From: Intestinibacter bartlettii
GTDB taxonomy: Bacteria; Bacillota; Clostridia; Peptostreptococcales; Peptostreptococcaceae
NCBI RefSeq assembly: GCF_000154445.1
Contig: NZ_DS499559.1
Length of the DNA stretch: 64,000 nucleotides
Strand: one strand, 5' to 3'
A program made the translations under genes and the position numbers. The first letter of the stretch is position 1; every line of letters starts with the position of its first letter. Below are positions 61,091-64,000 of the stretch, piece after piece. Below the pieces are notes generated by a model. It did not search any database and was not told the DNA's origin. It saw only the letters and a program-made list of their open reading frames with translations.

Positions 61091-63259
61091 ATGAATAATT
61101 TACAAATAAATGAGGTACTCCTAAAAAGAAAACAACAAATATTGCCATCATCAATTTTAAAAGGTGAGTTCAACCAAGATTTGAAGATTGAAGTAGCTCA
61201 GTTAAATAATGTCCTAATGAAACTGGGATATAGATTATCATATAATTTGACGCAATATTTGATGATGACAACAAAAGAATACATATTGGAAGTAAAAGTA
61301 TTTTTGCTTAAAAAAATAAGAGAAATGGTTGGATATGCAAGAGAAATGAAACCTTTATTTCCGAATTTTCCACAAGTAGTATCATCTATGGATGTTGTAG
61401 ATATAATAATTTTTAATATTATATATGCTGATTTAGGATTTGACAGAGATGCTTTTGATAAAGTATTAAACTTATTCGGCATAGTGGAAGATGAAATAAA
61501 GGAAGAAGATAAAAATATTAGTTCAAATTTAAAAGTAATAGATATCGCCTCATTAGAAGATTTACAAAATTTAATTATAGATATGATCAATTCGAAAACT
61601 GTTTATAGTAAACAAGATAAAGAAGATTTAGAAGTACTCTTTGAATATTATGCTTTTGATATAAAACAAATTTTACCTGAAAAAATATATTTTAAAGAAA
61701 ATATGGTATATATAATTAAATTGTTTGTAGTCAAAGGTGTTGATATAAAAGAATTTAGTTATTTATTAAAAACATACACCGATATACTAAGACTAGCCGT
61801 AGAATTATCAGATGGAGACACATCTTTATCACAAAAAACACGTTTTAAAAATTTCACAAGAAGAGAAAGAAAAATATTGCTACAGCTATTTGATAACTGC
61901 AAAGTTAATTTAGAAGATATGCTAAGACATAGACAAATGTACTTAAGACTTGGGGAAAAAATACATCCAGGAGAATATAGAGAAAAATATTCTAAAGCAT
62001 TTAAAGCCTTTGATATGCTTCGAAATAACGAGGATGATATCAAACGAAACACATTTAATCACAAAAAAGAAATGTATTTTAAAAATAGGGATATATCGAA
62101 AATATTAGAAGTATTAGAAAGTCGACCTGGAGAATTTGCAAGGAGTTTAAATAGAGTATTAACGTCAAGCGAAAACTTAAAAGAAGATTCGTTTAAAATA
62201 ATAGATAGATTTATAAAACTAGCAGACAATGTTCCAATAGCAACATTATTATCACTACAAGAATATTTTTTACATAGAAACGATTTAGAATCATACAGAG
62301 TATTTTACCCAAAAGGAAATATAAGCAAGGTCTACGCATTAGAAAATAATTTACAAGAATTAGATGAAAATTTATGCTCTTATGCAGCAACTTCTATACA
62401 AAATAAAATAATAGAAATACTATCTAAAAAAGAACCTTTAGGAAAAGTATTCATAGATAAAAGCTTAGAAAAATACGTAGCGCCTTTAAAAATGAGAGAC
62501 ACTTCAAAAACACTTATGCCAATGGAAAGAGGTAGTAGAGTAGATATAGAAAATAAAAAAATAAGATTATTTCTACATTGGGTTGAAAATACAAGAAATA
62601 CAGATTTGGACTTGAGTATAGTATTATACGATGAAGATTTTTATGAAATAGATGATGTATCTTATATGAATTTAAAAACTAATGGATGCGTTCATTCTGG
62701 GGATGTCAGAAGTGCCCCAGCACCAAAAGGTGGAACAGAATATGTGGACATAAATTTAGATAAAATAAATGAACAATGTAGATATATTTCAGTATGCATA
62801 AATGCATATACTCACGAAAAGTTTTATGAACTACAAGAATGTTTTGTAGGATATATGGATTTAAACAAAAAATTAAAAACTCCATATAACCCCTCATGTG
62901 TAAAGTTTAAGGCTGATTTAACATCAGAAACTACAGTATCACTTCCATTTATAATCGACATAGCATCGAATCAAATAGTATGGTGTGATATAGAATATAC
63001 ATCATTAGGAGATATAAATAATATAATTACTAACTCAAATAGAAATACAATGGTAGTAAAAAGTATATTAGACACATATAAACCGAAGATGGAAAAATTA
63101 GCGAGATTAAATGCAATTGCAAGGGGAGTAGTGGTAGATGATATATCTGAAGCAGATATTATATTTACTGATAAAAAAGACAATTTGGTAGATGTAATAC
63201 AAAATGCTAGGATAATAACTCCATTTGATACAGAGATAATATCGTCTGAACTGTTATAA
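61091..63259 (+). CDS. Large TerD-domain protein (MXAN_6230/SCO0854-like without RING)
   Basis: The 722-residue protein is soluble. Residues 1-470 are mostly helical, with no family that I recognise apart from an N-terminal region seen in the MXAN_6230/SCO0854 group. From about residue 480 a TerD-like fold appears: RGSRVDIENKKIRLFLHWVE, then TDLDLSIVLYDED, GCVHSGDVRSAPAPKGGTEY and INEQCRYISVCINAY, which parallel the calcium-binding beta-sandwich of TerD/TerE. Several acidic residues needed for Ca2+ binding are present. TerD proteins act in tellurite and stress resistance. It has no ter gene neighbours. GAGAGG precedes ATG 61091. Confidence 0.7.
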   Translation: MNNLQINEVLLKRKQQILPSSILKGEFNQDLKIEVAQLNNVLMKLGYRLSYNLTQYLMMTTKEYILEVKVFLLKKIREMVGYAREMKPLFPNFPQVVSSMDVVDIIIFNIIYADLGFDRDAFDKVLNLFGIVEDEIKEEDKNISSNLKVIDIASLEDLQNLIIDMINSKTVYSKQDKEDLEVLFEYYAFDIKQILPEKIYFKENMVYIIKLFVVKGVDIKEFSYLLKTYTDILRLAVELSDGDTSLSQKTRFKNFTRRERKILLQLFDNCKVNLEDMLRHRQMYLRLGEKIHPGEYREKYSKAFKAFDMLRNNEDDIKRNTFNHKKEMYFKNRDISKILEVLESRPGEFARSLNRVLTSSENLKEDSFKIIDRFIKLADNVPIATLLSLQEYFLHRNDLESYRVFYPKGNISKVYALENNLQELDENLCSYAATSIQNKIIEILSKKEPLGKVFIDKSLEKYVAPLKMRDTSKTLMPMERGSRVDIENKKIRLFLHWVENTRNTDLDLSIVLYDEDFYEIDDVSYMNLKTNGCVHSGDVRSAPAPKGGTEYVDINLDKINEQCRYISVCINAYTHEKFYELQECFVGYMDLNKKLKTPYNPSCVKFKADLTSETTVSLPFIIDIASNQIVWCDIEYTSLGDINNIITNSNRNTMVVKSILDTYKPKMEKLARLNAIARGVVVDDISEADIIFTDKKDNLVDVIQNARIITPFDTEIISSELL

Positions 63260-63261
63260 AT

Positions 63262-63314
63262 AAAAATCAGTATAGCATTATTAAAGTTATTTTATTAAGC
63301 TATACTGATTTTTT
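63262..63314. terminator. Bidirectional terminator between convergent TerD-domain and DUF3786 genes
   Basis: AAAAATCAGTATAGC (63262-63276) pairs with GCTATACTGATTTTT (63299-63313); T-runs flank it on both strands. Confidence 0.88.
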
Positions 63315-63317
63315 ATA

Positions 63318-63944
63318 TTACATCTCAGTGATAAGCTCTGTTAATCTTTCTAAAAGGTGAAAAACTGCAAAGAAAGTTGTTTCGAATTTTATATAATCAA
63401 GGATATTTTCGTCCCATAGAATCTTAATTTCAGCTGGGAAATCGCCATCTGGTTTGTAGAATAAAAACTTTACAGGAAGAAAGTCAAATATATTTATTAT
63501 ATAACCTATATCTGCCTCATTTATTTTTTTACCATCTAATTTTTCACAGGCGATATCTAGGCATTCAAAGTTATCTGAAAAGAAAGTTTCATACTTTTGA
63601 AACATAGTATTTTGACTATTAGTATTACCACCATAAACAGTACCTTTTAGACTATTAGGAGTACACCATTTTCCTGATAGAGATAGATTTTCTTTTGAAT
63701 GATCAAATAAATCTAGAATAGACATAATTTCATTATATCCAGCAGAAACATAATCATTTTTAGAAAATTTTTTAATAGCACCTGTTTTTCGGTTTAATTG
63801 ATAATTTTGTCCTATGAATTTGATATAAAGATAATCTTTATCTAAGTTTAAATTGAATTTCTTGGCTATTTTTTCATGATCCCATTGTGGAAATGATAAA
63901 ATAGCATTTTCTGCTTGGATTTCATAATTAGACTTCTTTTGCAT
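63318..63944 (-). CDS. DUF3786 family protein
   Basis: The 208-residue protein fits the DUF3786 family: an N-terminal AENAILSFPQWDHEKIAKKF, a middle SGYNEIMSILDLFDHSKE-like segment, and the C-terminal signature PDGDFPAEIKILWDENILDYIKFETTFF. The family occurs in anaerobes, often near corrinoid or radical enzymes; no such gene is visible here. GGGGGA lies ahead of ATG 63944. The substrate and role are unknown. Confidence 0.8.
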   Translation of the reverse strand: MQKKSNYEIQAENAILSFPQWDHEKIAKKFNLNLDKDYLYIKFIGQNYQLNRKTGAIKKFSKNDYVSAGYNEIMSILDLFDHSKENLSLSGKWCTPNSLKGTVYGGNTNSQNTMFQKYETFFSDNFECLDIACEKLDGKKINEADIGYIINIFDFLPVKFLFYKPDGDFPAEIKILWDENILDYIKFETTFFAVFHLLERLTELITEM

Positions 63945-64000
63945 ATAAATATCCCCCTCTGAAGTAAATTTAAATAACTTATATTTTTATAGTATTGAAT

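Noticed and set aside
1..64000. tRNA, rRNA, insertion sequences, integrase or prophage genes
   Set aside because: I scanned for characteristic tRNA ends, transposase and integrase motifs and terminal repeats and found none that could be supported.

Overview
The window comes from a low-GC, spore-forming anaerobic Firmicute, most probably of the Peptostreptococcaceae (Clostridioides, Paraclostridium, Romboutsia or Terrisporobacter type). The evidence is the strong A/T bias, AGGAGG-type ribosome binding sites, a small acid-soluble spore protein, a PdaB-like deacetylase, a Spo0E-like phosphatase, T-box leaders on aminoacyl-tRNA synthetase genes, and a gene order (tig-clpP-clpX-lon-engB, a second type IV pilus locus, valS-folC, a cysteine desulfidase with a sigma-54 activator) that from memory resembles Clostridioides difficile. 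The species is not settled. I see no rRNA, tRNA, CRISPR array, insertion sequence or prophage.

Layout. 1-4.4 kb: truncated trans-aconitate methyltransferase, a flippase-like membrane protein, a DUF3783 protein, beta-carbonic anhydrase and a 2-hydroxyacid dehydrogenase. 4.5-8.6 kb: ligA, a fused RNase PH/RdgB and a YfcE-type phosphodiesterase. 8.7-15.2 kb: the proteostasis block tig, clpP, clpX, lon, followed by engB. 15.3-18 kb: a two-P-loop ATPase, then pdxS-pdxT on the minus strand; pdxS has an in-frame stop in its conserved N-terminus. 18.3-23.1 kb: a compact type IV pilus locus (PilB, PilC, one pilin, PilM/N/O-like). 23.3-25.8 kb: an unusual SEC-C protein with a long charged linker, and an orphan 125-aa protein. 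25.9-34.7 kb: metabolic and envelope genes (FAD oxidoreductase, Na/Pi cotransporter, pgi, HtrA, an uncharacterised two-gene flavin/iron-sulfur redox pair).

34.8-41.6 kb: feoAB under a Fur-box-like site, a Gx transporter, a 53-aa Spo0E-like protein, MgtC, PepF and PhoU. 42-45 kb: tandem glutamate dehydrogenases with separate promoters that share a 12-bp motif in opposite orientation. 45-49.7 kb: valS behind a T-box with a GTA specifier, then folC. 49.9-53.4 kb: a beta-propeller protein, DUF4364, SASP, PdaB-like and SSB-like genes. 53.5-57 kb: a small membrane protein overlapping a Cys-rich sigma-54 activator, followed by a cysteine desulfidase gene with a GG-N10-GC promoter. 57.2-64 kb: hpt, DUF488, trpS behind a T-box with a TGG specifier, an NlpC/P60 enzyme, a large TerD-domain protein and a DUF3786 protein.

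Most of the window is ordinary core genome. The points that deserve attention are the pdxS nonsense codon, several genes with strong ribosome binding sites over AUU/AUC codons instead of AUG/GUG/UUG, the three-gene cysteine-response module, the paired gdh promoters, the SEC-C protein beside the pilus locus, and the TerD-domain protein with a structured leader. Gene starts were chosen by ribosome binding site position, so several differ from the longest open frame.
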